Made by a program: the position numbers and the translations under genes. The notes below the pieces were generated by a model. The model saw only the letters and a program-made list of their open reading frames with translations, did not search any database and was not told the origin of the DNA. A stretch of 64,000 nucleotides of DNA, from positions 1 through 64,000 of the forward strand of contig NW_022881598.1 of NCBI RefSeq assembly GCF_003369915.1, written 5' to 3'. Every line of letters begins with the position of its first letter. The first letter of the stretch is position 1. This document shows positions 34,201 through 46,533 of the stretch, piece by piece. Source of the stretch: Drosophila miranda (lineage: Eukaryota > Arthropoda > Insecta > Diptera > Drosophilidae).

Positions 34201-35543
34201 TTTACGGCACCACGCTTAACCTGGTGCTGCAGTCGGGTATGGCCCTGCGGACCATTGAGGTGCTCATCTCGTGGCTCTGGATGAACCTGCAGAATGAGTA
34301 CCTGGACCAGGCGCAGTCCAAGCTGCGCCTCCTGGACCATTTGCTCGCCATCAAGCCGCTTAGTCGAACGCTGGTGGAGCAGACATCGGCCAAATACATC
34401 CCCGCAATAGCCGCCAAGGAAGATCTCAAGGCGAATGCCATGAGCGAGCTGACCAGCAACATGCTGCTCATGCAGCTCGTGGAGCCGATAAAGAAGCAGA
34501 ACCAGCTGGACGTGGCCACACTCAAGTCTCTGCCCATGCACGAGCCAATTCCCACCAGCCATCAGCTGCAGCGCTATGTGAGCAAGCAAGGATGCCGCCC
34601 CATCTACGGGACAGCATGCAGCTGCAATGTTTCTACTTTATCGTGGGATGTCTTAAACTTCTTGAAAAGGGAGACCGATCAGCTGGACGACTTCTACGTA
34701 GGGGCAGGCAATTGGCTGCAGGAGGATCCCGTACGCACCGCCACACTGGGCTCCATGCTCATCGTGCACGAACTCTACCACATCAACTATCTTCGCTTCA
34801 GAAAGAAGAACAAGGAGGCTCTCAGCTATGCGGAGGCAGCTCTCAAATCAGTGCCCCAAACGGCGGAAATCAACTATAGCTTCAACCTCATGGTCCAGAT
34901 AAAGACGGCCCGGTTTGAGCTGCATCTCGTTGGCAAAGCGAGGGCGAAGACCATTAGGCGAGCCCTCGCTTTTAACACTTCGCCAGAGGATAAACGCAGG
35001 AAAGGTGTTGTTGAGGGGACTACCAAGGCAAAATCATCTGCCAGAAAGACGCCCAGGTTCAAGATATACACGGAGCTGGAATTGCGACCACCCATCGGCT
35101 GCAGCAACAGCAGCAGCAGTAGCAGCAAGAGCGGCAATGAGAACACGCCACCATCGGATCATGTGGATCTGAATGCCTGCCAGACGATCGAGATAAGCGA
35201 TGACGATGCTGCTTCGGTTTCAGCTTCGACTCCGGCTCCCTCTCAACTGAAACGATCCCAATCTGTGCCAGCCAAGGCCACAAAGACACGCTCCGCTAGA
35301 ATTGGTAGCCAACTAAAAGTACCAGAGATCATCGAATTGGACGATACCATGGAAGAGACGCCTTCCACCTCATCGGCAGCCTCAGTGAAGCGGTATCCGA
35401 CTAGTGATGCAAGGAGCACTCGTGCCCGCAACAGGCAACTCGAGGAAACGCCAGCGACCACGCGGGGACGACCACGTCGGAAGTTACCGGAGCCTGCACC
35501 CCAGCAGGAGACAGTCAGCCTTAGGCGGCGGCAAAGGAACTGA
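31217..35543 (+). pseudogene. thr: three rows (thr) copy C, frameshifted
   Basis: Exons 31217-31534, 31594-32592 and from 32644, with the same introns as copy B. It is nearly identical to B until a CCC run shortened to CC at about 33932, which shifts the frame to a stop at 34063-34065. The predicted product is about 912 residues with an aberrant tail. Further on, a 1-bp loss near 34590 and an 11-bp loss near 34651 together remove 12 bp and replace about 20 residues. Without the first lesion the frame would stay open to the normal stop at 35543. The decisive lesion is one base in a homopolymer, so an assembly error could make this copy look dead when it is not. Confidence 0.9.
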
Positions 35544-35680
35544 TCAGAACTGACACTTGCATAGGCTTATAATAGTTTATAGTTAATATTTGTTTGTAGC
35601 TTGTCCTTATTCCATTTGATTGTGTATTTATAAACGTTATGGCAAGGAGATCGACCTTCCAGAGAATGTCTAAAATGTTT

Positions 35681-36350
35681 TTATTGCTTGAGCACGCGTA
35701 TCAGCGAACTCTTGCAGATGTCCTGGACCCACCGACCAAACTGAATCCGATTCTGTCCGTGGTCGAAGAAGCCAGCGCCCGACTTGCAGCCCTCCTGGAA
35801 CTCTCCCACATAGCGCTTTCCGTTTGCTGAACACAGACGAAACATATGGATCGACGAGGATTCTACTGAACTTTCATTTTGTTAGAGGACTCACCCGAGA
35901 AGAGGACGCCCCGTCCGTGCATGGCATCCTGGAGCCATTCCCCCACATAGACGCGTCTGTCCGCATACCAATGTATGCCGCGTCCTTGCCGCTTGTTCAT
36001 CTGCCACTGACCAAAGTAGACGGATCCATCGTCGTAGTACTGTTTTCCCTCCCCGCTGCGCTTGTCATGGCGCCAATGACCCACATAGAGGCGATGCACC
36101 TGGCCATCAGGGACTCCCGCCGCATGGATCCGTAGCCATGACGTTGGCCCCGCTGCCACTGGCCCTCGTACACCAATCCACGACGGCTCGATTTCACTCC
36201 ATAGCCGTGGTGTTGGTTCCTCAGCCACTTGCCCTGATAGCGGCCATGTCCTCCGGCAGGATAGCGCAGGCTTCGAACACCATTGCCGCCACCAGCATGG
36301 CACGACATGTTGCAGACAACTGAGCCCCAGCCCCGCTTTGGGTTTGTCAT
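35681..36350 (-). pseudogene. MORN-repeat protein gene, copy C, 1-bp deletion
   Basis: Exon 1 is 35895-36350, the intron is 35827-35894 and exon 2 is 35681-35826. A single base is missing from a G-run near 36112 in exon 1, between the second and third MORN units. Upstream of it the frame reads GRYQGKWLRNQHHGYG and LVYEGQWQRGQRHGYG; downstream units are intact in the other frame. This is the least damaged MORN copy in the window. Confidence 0.78.
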
Positions 36351-37196
36351 CTGTGCTCTTCTTTCGTGTCCTGGGGTGCGTGCGGTGTCCTTTTCTAATC
36401 AACCCCAACCATGTGTCCTGGCTCCGTTTGCCCCCATCCAAAAACTTTCGTTAGCTAGTCGCTCTTCCAGTCGCTCCTGGCACGCAAGCCTAACGACCTG
36501 ATGGAGGTCAGGCGGGGGGAACGGCAATAGAAAATCGCTTGCTTCGGTTAAATATAGGTAGAAAAATCGTTTAATCGTACGTGTATAAATTACAGCGCAA
36601 TTTCGCTTACATATTCGCCTATCAATATCAAAATTTGGGCTAACACGATCTGGTTCGGTTCGAATTATTGGGTTCTTACACACTACGTGGGCGAGGAAGA
36701 CTGCGCTATGGATGAGGTCTGGGTCTGACATCGCGAGCGATGGCATACCACTAAAATACAATACAGATATTAGCGGACGCGCCAACTAGTTACAACAAAT
36801 ATACAAGCTAATATTGAGGAATATTTAGTCAACACAGTGGTTTAAACTTGAAAGTAGTATTCCTTTAGTTTGGTCTTTCATCATTGCATGCGATGAGTAC
36901 ACAGGGGTTACGATGTGTAAAGGTCTTGAGCTTAAAGAAACATTGCTCGGGGCACAATCCTTTAGAATATACGTACTCATACTGTTTTTGTATAATAAAA
37001 ATCTACTGCCTTCTGCGTATCACAATTTGCATCAACTACAAATTTACAAAATATTCACTTATTTAGTCTGAGGATTGACGGCGAGGCCTCTGGCCCACTG
37101 CCGTAAGTGTCTTTTCTTTTCGTTTTCGTTAAGTTTTCAGAGAAGGATCGCCGAGATGGTTTATTGCTTCGTGGGATCCTCGCGCGATTGATACTG
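36351..37196. other. MORN-Orai intergenic DNA, unit C
   Basis: Third copy of the AT-rich spacer, differing from the others by single-base indels. No gene seen. Confidence 0.6.
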
Positions 37197-37735
37197 CTAA
37201 ACGATGTCGCCGGCGGCACCGTAGTGGATGCCGTTATTGCGATTATGGTTGTTATGGTGCTCGAGGTGATCCTGTTCCATCTGCTCCTTGAGGATCTCCA
37301 GCTCCCGTATGCCGGAGACCGTCACCTCGTACTTGTGCGTCACCAGAGACCGATAGAAGTGTATGGCGAAAGCCAGGAAGATAATCATCACGGGTATCAG
37401 CACCACGCAGGCCGACCAGGCCGCCGGCGGGCTCAGATCATAGAACTTTACCCAGCACAGTATGGCTATCTCCAGCAGGAATAGGATCAACCCCAGCAGC
37501 GTCGAAAATGCCCACGCCGTCTCAATGTACCAGTGCAGGCGCTCGTGCGGCGACTCGTGCACCAGGGAGATGCTGTGCAGGTTGCACACTACCTCGATGT
37601 TCGGCAGGATGCAGGTGCTAATCATAAAAGCCAGCATATGCACGGCCACCAGCATAGTGGTGCAGATCGCAAACGCCACTAGCATTCCGGGCGGAACCTT
37701 TGTGTCGGGTCCAGCTGCACCTCCACCATCGCCAC
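37197..37735 (-). pseudogene. Orai: Orai last exon, copy C, frameshift near exon start
   Basis: Covers TM2-TM4 and the C-terminal helix as in copy A. One base is lost from the GGGG run near 37709, a few codons into the exon, between VEVQL and DTKVPPG. The acceptor and the full HKYEVTVSGIRE segment are present. The frame is otherwise open to the stop at 37197. As in the other units, the first exons are missing. Confidence 0.88.
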
Positions 37736-38226
37736 CTGTGGGGGGACGCAAAAGAGCAGAGGTCGGGAGATTAGTGAGAGTCGTGGATGGGCTACGGGTT
37801 ACTCTGCCAAGATCGCCGCTCTCAGGAGGCAATGCTCCTTCTATTATTATTATTAGCCATCTTTCTCAACATTTTGGCAAGTGTTGCTGGCGCGAGCAGA
37901 TTTGTTTATATAATAAGTATCTCATTGGGTTAATTTATCTGATCTGCCCCTCTCTCACCTGCTACCTAGGTGCACAAACATGTGAAATATATTCAAAATA
38001 TACAAAATAAAACTAGTCAAAATAGTGGAGGAACAGAGGATACCCAATGTTTTAAAGAAAACAGTAAAAAAATATGTTGTTGCAAAAACAACATTCCAAA
38101 AATTAAGAGATTGTTAACGTAGATTAATTCTATAATATTCATCTTTCGATTTTATAATAGAATTTGACGTTGGCTATCAATGAATAAGGTGGGAATCCGC
38201 CTTCTCTCAGCGAGATCTATTGCCTG
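37736..38226. other. Orai intron remnant, unit C
   Basis: Continues beyond the point where units A and B switch to BEL (after the TATTATTATTATT run near 37845), giving about 490 bp of intron DNA. It contains a 62-bp segment near 37982-38045 that unit D lacks. AT-rich with no ORF of note. It ends at the inverted BEL LTR. Confidence 0.65.
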
Positions 38227-41200
38227 TGTGGAGATAATGTTTTTTATCCCCAATCGGCCGACTAATTATTTCGAATTAAATAAAACTCGGCGCAGAAATA
38301 AAATTACGATATGTTCTTTAATGCATGACATCCAAATTGCAAGTGTGGCTTGCCTGCCCTTTACATTGCCGCTCCGATCGCTAAGCGCAGCTTCGCTCGG
38401 CCGACGTCGGTAGGCAGACGCAAAGCGGAGATAGCGAAGAGCGAGCTGGCAGAGAGCGTTTAGCAGGGCAAGCAAGCGCAAAGCTTTAACAAACAAATGA
38501 GTGACATAGACATAAGTAACAAACAAAATAAGCGGCTGAGGGCCAAGAATTAGGTGCTATTTGGCAAGCAGCTAATCGGCTGGGTTCTGCTCCGAACATT
38601 CACCCCCCGTTGGAAGGCAAAGGCTTTCAACAGATCCATCCTGAAGGGGCAGAACCGCTATTTTTCCAACGGCCCTCTTGAAGATGCTTGCTTGGGCGCA
38701 GCTGGCGGCTACGCTGGGATGATCGTCGAACGCAGCAATCGGCGCTTCTTTACGAAGGCGGCTTGTCGTGATTACGTCTTGATCATCGGGAACCTCTGTA
38801 ATTGCATAGAATGGCAGGAAATTTGGCAATGTAGAAATTGTTGAAAGTTGAATTTCATTTAGCGTGGATATGTAGGTTTTTAATATATGGAAAAGTTCGC
38901 GCTGCAGTTCCTGATTCTCCGATCGCAGTTTTTCCACTTGCACCTGGCACTCGAGCAGCTGCTTCCTGCATTGCTGCTCTAAGTTTTGGTACTCCAGCGT
39001 TGTGGGTCGAAAATCGTCAATAGAGATGCACGAGGAATTTTCAAAAGCGGTTAAAGCTGCACGCTTATTCTCCGAGCTATCAATGCTTCCTGATACTATC
39101 CAACCAAGTTTTGTCTCCTGCAATGTTGGCAATTGGGCTGATAGTCGAATCAGTCCGACGCACATTAAATCGAAGAACAAACCAGAACCTATCAACAGAT
39201 CGATACGTTGGGGCTTGGAGAAATTAGGATCAGCTAGTTTTAGATTATTCGGCATTGGCCAATCCTTTGCGTCTACGCCGAAGTTAGGCTGCATTTCCGT
39301 AATTGACTTGGTGACAATTGCAGCGAAGGAAGCTCGATAGCTTGCGTCCTGGGATTGTACAACTATATGTACAGACTTGATCGAAGGTAGAATGGAATCT
39401 CCGATTCCAGAGATGTGAACATAAGACGAGCGATGATCCAACTGCAACTGATCAGCAAGTCTAGATGTTACAAAGTTTGCCTGTGATGCAGAATCCAAAA
39501 TGGCACGACATGGGATAAGTGCTCCATAACGATCTGTTACATGGACGAGGGCAGTAGGTAGCAACACGTTCTGGCTAGGCTGAGATTTCTGGATCGAGGG
39601 GGGAGGGCTAGAACACCCGCTTGCTAGAAGCACAGTCGCGGCCTCTTGCTGGATCGATTCCTCGGCCGGTGAAGAGGAAAATGAAGCACCAGTTCCCGAT
39701 GGAATGTGGAGTAGCGTGTGATGTTTGGCCTGGCAATGCCTGCAAAGTCCTGACCTGCACTTCTGCAATTCATGGCCTTTGTTGAGGCAGTTCAAACACA
39801 AGGTTACATATGGGGTTAGGATGGTCGTTACTGAAGGTGATAAGGGTGACAGGATTGTCTTCTCCCACCTGTTGACTAGGACTTGTTGCCATGGCTGATC
39901 CCAAATTCTCCAGCATCCGACATCTCGCTTCCAAAAATGAGGCCATGCTTGACCACCGAGGCAATCCTGACGTCGGCAAGTTCTCTTGCCATTTCTCCTT
40001 TGTTTTGTGGTCCAGTTTCGTGCCTATGGTGAAGATCAGCAACCCATCCGAAATCTCCTGCGGGTCGCCAAGGTCTGAAGTGCACGCAAGTGCGAATTGA
40101 TTTTGTCGCTGAGCGCGCGCAAGCCGATAGCTGAGCTCTTCTCCACCCCTTGCAGCCCGAAAATAGCCTTGACGTGTGCCTGAAAATGTAACAGTTTATT
40201 ATCGAATCGCAACATTAGCAAATTCAACGCCTTGTCGTAATTCTCCTCAGAAAGTTCCAAGGAACGAATCGTATCCAGCGCAGCACCATCTAGACATCCA
40301 CGAAGATATTGGAATTTTTCGATGATTGGTATACGATGGTCTTTGTGCACCATTGTCGAGAACATCGAGTGGAATTCTGGCCAATCCATGTAGTTCCCCC
40401 CGAATCGCGGAAGCTGCAACTCGGGCATTCGAGAACGGCCTATACTATTATAGGCGAACAACGACGAATTCCCCTCGAGAGTATGCCGAACCGTTGAATT
40501 GGCAACATTTACCGTGCGAGCAGCCATCAACTCCCGCGACAGCCTGGACCTAACCTTGACATAAACATTCGAAAAGTCCAGCCGGGCATCATGGGATAAC
40601 TGCAGGAAATCCAGCCTTTCAAGGCTCGTTTGAGCGGCATCGAAATCCGCATTCATTCGCTCGATTTGCTCTAAGCGAGCTTGAAGTTCTGCCTCATCTA
40701 ACTCGGCAAGCTCTTCCTTGGTGAGAAAGCGATCCATGGCCTTTAGTTGGCGCGCGATGGACTTGGCCTTGTGCTTGTAGAAATCTACATCACTCGGCAT
40801 TGCTGCGTTCGCGACATTGGGAGGCTCAGGTGCTGCCATGTTGAGGTTTTAAAAGAGTCACTCAGCACGACCGAAAAAGACACCCTGTATACGTATAAAC
40901 GTGAGAATCGAAAGCAAAGGGATTACAGCTAATGCCTTTAGCTGTGCGGCTGTGCGAGCTGTCCGATTCCGCTTTGTACTCCGCTTGTGTGTATTAGTGA
41001 GTTCGCTGCACTGTCTACCGCACTGCACTGACCGAATTGTCGCGACAGAGAAACTAATAGCCAGCAATGCGTGTATGTAGGTGTATGTAAGTGTGTTTTA
41101 GCACCGAATTGTGCTTAACCGCCGAAAATTTGCTAGGGCTAACAAATGTCGATCGCGAATGATTATTAATTTACACTGCAACTCAAAGATCACGTCGGGG

Positions 41201-41582
41201 TCACCAAATTTTATGTGGAGATAATGTTTTTTATCCCCAATCGGCCGACTAATTATTTCGAATTAAATAAAATTCGGCGCAGAAATAAAATTACGATATG
41301 TTCTTTAATGCGTGACATCCAAATTGCAAGTGTGGCTTGCCTGCCCTTTACATTGCCGCTCCGATGCTAAGCGCAGCTTCGCTCGGCCGACGTCGGTAGG
41401 CAGACGCAAAGCGGAGATAGCGAAGAGCGAGCTGGCAGAGAGCGTTAGCAGGGCAAGCAAGCGCAAAGCTTTAACAAACAAATGAGTGACATAGACATAA
41501 GTAACAAACAAAATAAGCGGCTGAGGGCAAGAATTAGGTGCAATTTGGCAAGCAGCTAATCGGCTGGGTTCTGCTCCGAACA
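38227..41582 (-). mobile_element. BEL/Pao internally deleted element, inverted, without target duplication
   Basis: Same deleted BEL subfamily as 26283-29720, on the minus strand. The 3' LTR is 38227-38598, the 5' LTR is 41214-41582 and the primer-binding site is 41189-41206. Gag starts at 40839 and is open to about 40036, then 1-bp lost. A deletion of about 110 bp removes the first zinc knuckle and its surroundings near 39805. Protease (AILDSASQANFV) and the coiled-coil-like tail follow. The flanking 5 bp differ (GCCTG left, GATGG right), unlike the copy in unit C. This suggests recombination between two insertions or a later rearrangement at one end. Confidence 0.9.
38572..40839 (-). pseudogene. 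BEL gag-protease frame, inverted copy
   Basis: Gag reads from 40839 (MAAPEPPN) through LPRFGGNYMDWPEF without the frameshift seen in the unit C insertion. It breaks near 40070. The block 39801-38572 carries the second knuckle, the protease and the substituted pol tail. Confidence 0.85.
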
Positions 41583-42299
41583 GATGGTTTTCAATAATTT
41601 TATTTATCATAACTTAGCTTAACATAAATAAATAAACAAGTGGAAAATATCTTATCTATTATATAAACGAGGGGGAACGTTGTGAGTTGCTGCGGACACC
41701 GCAACTCTACAGTTATATCCCGATACTTAGTCAGTATGGCTCTCCTCCGGCAGACGCCGCTAATATTAAACGACACGACAAAGAGTGCGTGCGAGAGAGA
41801 CAGAAAATCAGTCTGAGCGTGACGTCGGGCGCTGCGTAGCCACTGCAAATTGATTTGTTCCTTTTTGGCTATAAAAATGATCTGATGTGATCCAGATCAG
41901 CAATCTGAATATATATGATCATTATCTATGATTCTGCGTTTTTAGTTTTCTCGTATCCTCAATATTGTGGATGCCACAGATTTTCGCCTTTGTGGGGGCG
42001 GAAGTGGCGGGGCAAAGTTTTGAAATATTCTTGTAGCAGTGACATATCACAGAAGTCTGGATCCAAAACATCGTTGCTCTCGCTCTTATAGTCTTTGAGC
42101 ACTAGGCGCTGAAGGGGACGGACAGACGGACAGACGGACGGACGGACAGACGGACAGACAGACATGGCTCAATCGACTCGGCTATTGATGCTGATCAAAG
42201 AATATATATACTTTATGGGTCGGAAACGATTCCTTTTGGACGTTACACACATCCACTTTTACCACAAATTCAATATACCCCAATTACTCATTTTGAGTA
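41583..42299 (+). mobile_element. DINE-1/Helitron-like element, left part
   Basis: Begins somewhere after the BEL LTR. Recognised by the GTTGCTGCGGACACCGCAAC stem, the GGACGGACAGAC tetranucleotide array (42115-42163), and the ATATATATACTTTATGGGTC and CATCCACTTTTACCACA blocks that are common in Drosophila DINE-1/mini-me elements. It is cut at TGAGTA (42294-42299) by the CR1-like insertion. The form resembles obscura-group copies; this identification is from memory. The exact left end is not determined. Confidence 0.72.
42115..42163. repeat. GGAC/AGAC tetranucleotide microsatellite
   Basis: About 12 tandem copies of GGAC or AGAC-type tetramers. Typical of the internal microsatellite of DINE-1/mini-me elements. 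Confidence 0.85.
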
Positions 42300-42622
42300 G
42301 TGTGGACGTTGACATGCAATGACTGCATCTTTCAAGAGGCAATGCAGTTACAGCACCGTCAAGTGGCCCCGTGTGACACCAGCAGAAGGCTGTTACGCGC
42401 GGATCCCAGGCAAAACGCAGCCCTCCTCCCGCCCAACCGACCGAGGGGCGCTGCCGCATGACGCGCGGGTGCGTAGCCGAACCAAACGCGAACATGCAAG
42501 AAAGATAGCTATTAGACTAACATTCGAGGGAAAATTAGTACTAAACTTACTAAGAAAACTAAGCATGCAATCAAAGTACAAATACCACTACAGTTACTAA
42601 TTAATAGAAAGGTGTGTAAGGA

Positions 42623-45197
42623 TTAATAATTTAATAAGAGGAAGAGAATTAGTGGTGGATATAATATGGTAGAGGGAATTATAATCCGAGCATAAGACCC
42701 TAAACGGTTCATGCAAGAATAATTCGATCTACAAAGTGGAAGGAACAACGGTATAAAATTTCTAGTCAGTCTAATAGGAATCGTGAAGTTTATGCGGCTC
42801 AACAGATCAGGGCTGTCTATGTCACCCCTGATCAAGTTGTGCATAAATATCACACCAAGCATTTTTCTACGGTTAACTAAGGATGGGAGGTTTACTAATA
42901 GTAGTCTACTAGAGTAAGATGGGAGTCTAACACCCGCATCCCAGTTAAGGCCCGCAGTAAAAAGTTTTTCTGTACTGATTCTATACGGTCCTGGTGTACT
43001 TTGTACTGAGGGCACCATACACAGGAGCCGTATTCTAAGATCGGACGAACAAGCGAGGTATAGAGAGTCTTTGTTATATAGGGTCGTCAAATTCCTTTGA
43101 CCACCTCTTTATAAACCCAAGCACGCTCATGGCCTTATTTACCATGGTAAAATGTGTTCGGAAAACTTTAACTTGGGGTCTAACATAACACCCAGATCAT
43201 CCACCAGGGTAATTCTCTCAAGAGAACCACCAAATAGGTGTAAGGAGCCAACAAAGGGCTAGAACGATGAAATGTCATAACTTTGCATTTCGAGGCATTA
43301 AGGTGTAACAAGTTTGCACAACACCATGACTGAAAGTTATTGAGATCGGATTGCAAGCGAGAATGAAATAAAATGTCCTTGTACTGGACACAGAGTTTAA
43401 CATCATCCGCATACATAAGTACTCGAGAGTATGTTAATACTGAAGGTAAGTCTTTAATAAAGAGTGTGAAGAGTAAGGGCCTAGATGGCTGCCTTGTGGT
43501 ACTCCCGAAGAAACCTTTACTGGGAAAGAGAGGAAGTTTTTGAAGAGGACTCTTTGAGACCTAGAACAAAGATAGCTAGAAATCCATCTCAGGAGGTTGG
43601 GCGGAAACCCTAAAAGGTCAAGTTTATGCGCTAAAAGGGAATGGTTTACAGAGTCGAATGCTTTACTAAAGTCGGTGTAAATAACATCCGTCTGTAAGTT
43701 ACCTTGAAAGCCTTTAATAATGAAAGAGGTAAACTCTAACAAGTTCGTGGTGGTTGATCGCCGCCTTATAAATCCATGCTGAGTTGGAGATATAAGTGAC
43801 TTGCAGAGATGTTGCAAGTGCGGAGTTAAAACCCTCTCAAACATTTTAGGAATAGCGGATAACTTTGCTATACCTCTATAATTTTTTGCATCAGACTTGC
43901 TACCTTTTTTATGGAGAGGAATTATAAACGATTCCTTCCAGATCGGGGGGAAGCAAGAAGAATCAATGGACAGGGTGAATAGTTTAAGCAAAGGTCCACA
44001 CAGAGCCTCGGCGCAGTACCTGAGTACACAACCTGGAACCCGTCTGGACCCGGTGAAAACACCGGCTTAACTAGTCGAAGATCATGAAGTAGGGAACATT
44101 CATTTAACAAGGGACTGAAAATGCCGTTCGACCTCGGTAAACCGTATGGGTACGGATGACCAGAGTAGCTTTCCTCAGAATAGGTGGTTTGGAAGAATTG
44201 GGCAAAAAGATCGGCAATTGCCTGATCATTATTTGCCGACGTATTACAAAATGATAGCGAGGATGGGTGTGCGGACGTTCTACGCTTACTGTTTACGAAG
44301 CTGTAAAACTGTTTAGGGTCCTGAGAAAAAACGTATCCTGCATCGAGATAGGTAGTTCTTATAGCATTGAGCATTAAGAACTGAAAAGTTTGACCGAGCT
44401 AATACATAGCGAGAGTGAGAAGTAGGAGAACCCACTTCTTGAAATTTTTTATAAAGTCTTGATTTTAAGTTTTTTAGACTGGATAACTCTTTGGTAAACC
44501 AAGGGGGTTTTCCAGATCTAGTCGGACAAGAAAGCGGGACACAAGAATCGAAAAATGTGCCAAGAGCATTGTAAAAAATGTTTGTGCCTTTTATGATATC
44601 AGTGCACAAGTACAAAGCGGACCAATCAAAATCCCTAATGAGGTTATTAAGCTTCGCAAACTCGGCTTTACGAAAGCAGCGGACACGTTCGGGCAGCCTA
44701 CTCGACCGATTCAATACAGTTGGTCCTATATCTAGCGACACCTCGAAAGTAGGGTGGTAGGCGTCTTCAGGTATAGTGAGCGGAAGGGCTCGGGTTAACA
44801 ACACTATGGTCGGATCCGATACAAAGCACAGATCAAGCAATCGACCCAAGGAATTATTCACATGGTTGACTTGAGACAGGGATAGGTCAAGCAAGCCGTC
44901 AACAAAGTCATGTCGTGACATGGGCACTAGGATACTAGACTCGTTTACCGAAGACCAAACAGTTCCTGGCAAGTTGAAGTCACCAAGAACTATCATACGA
45001 TCTTTATCAGATAGCGAGGAAGAAACAGCGGTTAAAGCGGACAAGTGCTGCTCATAAATTGAAATATCCGAAGAAGGTGGGATATACGAGCAAGTAATGA
45101 ATATAGCGAAAGCGGGAAGAATCAGTTTTACACACAGGAATTCCAGTTCCTGTTGAACTTGGACTGTGAAGTGTTCCGACGTGAAGTAAGAGTCCAC
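42623..45197 (-). pseudogene. CR1-like ORF2 remnant (endonuclease and reverse transcriptase)
   Basis: Endonuclease-like block at 44313-45197 (VLGDFNLPG, then DAYHPTFEV). The RT start is at 43922-44374. RT fingers and palm are at 43434-43991 (ESFIIPLHKKGSKSDAKNYR, TDFSKAFDSVNH, SGVPQGSHLGP). The MYADDVKL catalytic box is in 43180-43416, and the C-terminal region in 42623-43090. Several frame changes separate the blocks. Confidence 0.78.
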
Positions 45198-45621
45198 TGC
45201 AATTAGAACCCCCCCTGCCCGTCGAGACGAACGGTCCTTTCTAAAAGTTGTGTACCGACTGCCAAAACCTCGGAACTAAGAATGTCCGGCTTTAACCAGG
45301 TTTCAGTAAACACAATAACGTGGGAAGCAAATGCAACACTATCCCGGAAAAGAATGCTGAGCTTACTACGCAAGCCTCTTACATTCTGATAGGTTACTAA
45401 AAGAGAAGTTAGTTTTTTGGAAAGGTGGAAGCAAGACGGGAAGTTGAGGAAGAGGAAGTTGAGGTTGAGGTTGAGGGTGGCACACTGGAAAGGTTTGGAA
45501 GGGATATGGGGGCCTATTCTTCTTCTTAGCCTTAAACTCCTTCACCACCAAATGCTCCGGCCAAAATTTGGCGGAGCAAATGGTGTCAAATTGAGTTGGG
45601 AGATGCTTATCTTAAACGAGG

Positions 45622-45996
45622 CTATCTCCCTGGCAATTGCAGATCCCGGGGAGTGACCTTTTTGCGCCTCGGAGACTCATTCAGCAGTTTTAAACCGCTA
45701 AACTGAGCCTCCATGGCTAGGAGCCGATCGTATTGATTTTTAAAACCAACGGTCAGCTCCTTAAAGCCACTCCGCGTCTGCCTCATGAAAGCCACCATGT
45801 CTTTCTCCACCGCACGGCATGCCTCGCAACTGTAATGCAAGCCATTACGTTTGGCTATAGCATCACTCACGAGGCCAGAAAATCCAGCGCATTTTGCGTG
45901 CACTACGCTGTCGCAGAGCCAGCAGGGGACATTCGGCTGATCGTGGGTGATCTGCTTCTTACAGCTTTTTTTGGCACAGACCACAGCGTATTCCAT
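45622..45996 (-). pseudogene. CR1-like ORF1 fragment with PHD-type zinc finger
   Basis: 124 codons starting MEYAVVCAKKSCKK. Cys/His spacing in CAKKSC, CWLCDSVVHAKC and YSCEAC resembles a PHD finger, as in ORF1 of CR1-type elements. The frame ends early. Confidence 0.72.
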
Positions 45997-46533
45997 TTTA
46001 TTTTATTATTTATTTATATATATACTATTATTTGCAAAACAAATTGGTATCAGACCAATGTGCCAGACAACGCTCAAAGCGGAATTGGTAAAAAAAAGAG
46101 AGCAGAGTGGAGAGCGGTTATAGCGAGAGCTACTAAGCAGAGAGCGCTATTGCTCAGAAAGTTTAAAGAGCGAGAGAGAAAGAACAGTTATTGAAGTTGA
46201 GGTGATAGCGAGAGAGTGATAAAACAACAAAAGCTACCAGACGAGAGCGGACTGCAATGCAATGTAATGCGTACTCACTCACTGCAACAACACAAACACA
46301 AGCACAAGCACAAGCCGACGCCGAAAAATAAAAAGTTAAATAATGTTTTAACACAAATCAAAAGGCATGCACTCGCGTAATAGAATAGGTTTCCAGATTG
46401 TTGTCTGGTTAGGAAGTAAATTTAGAATTTAGTTAGGAAAACACCGGCTGTTTATTCAAAACAAAAGGAAAAAATGCGGAGCGCAAAACAAAAACACGTC
46501 TGATCACTACGAAAGATACGAAAGATCTGAGTA

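Larger units (their letters stand above)
42300..46527 (-). mobile_element. CR1-like (jockey-superfamily) LINE inserted in DINE-1
   Basis: About 4.2 kb on the minus strand, flanked by TGAGTA (42294-42299 and 46528-46533). Beyond the right copy DINE-1-like sequence resumes (TATCGGGTATAA). It contains ORF1 with a PHD-like finger, an endonuclease, a reverse transcriptase and a C-terminal tail, all degenerate. It lacks a poly(A) tail. The PHD-type ORF1 and RT sequence suggest the CR1 clade; jockey is the alternative. About 520 bp lie upstream of ORF1 (46000-46527), probably the 5' UTR. Confidence 0.72.

Noticed and set aside
41959-42165. Serine/proline/valine-rich repeat protein (VCPSVRPSV)
   Set aside because: It is translation of the GGAC/AGAC microsatellite of DINE-1.
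42103-42165. CRISPR-like or telomeric repeat
   Set aside because: Tetramers have no spacers, and the surrounding sequence identifies a transposable-element microsatellite in a eukaryotic genome.
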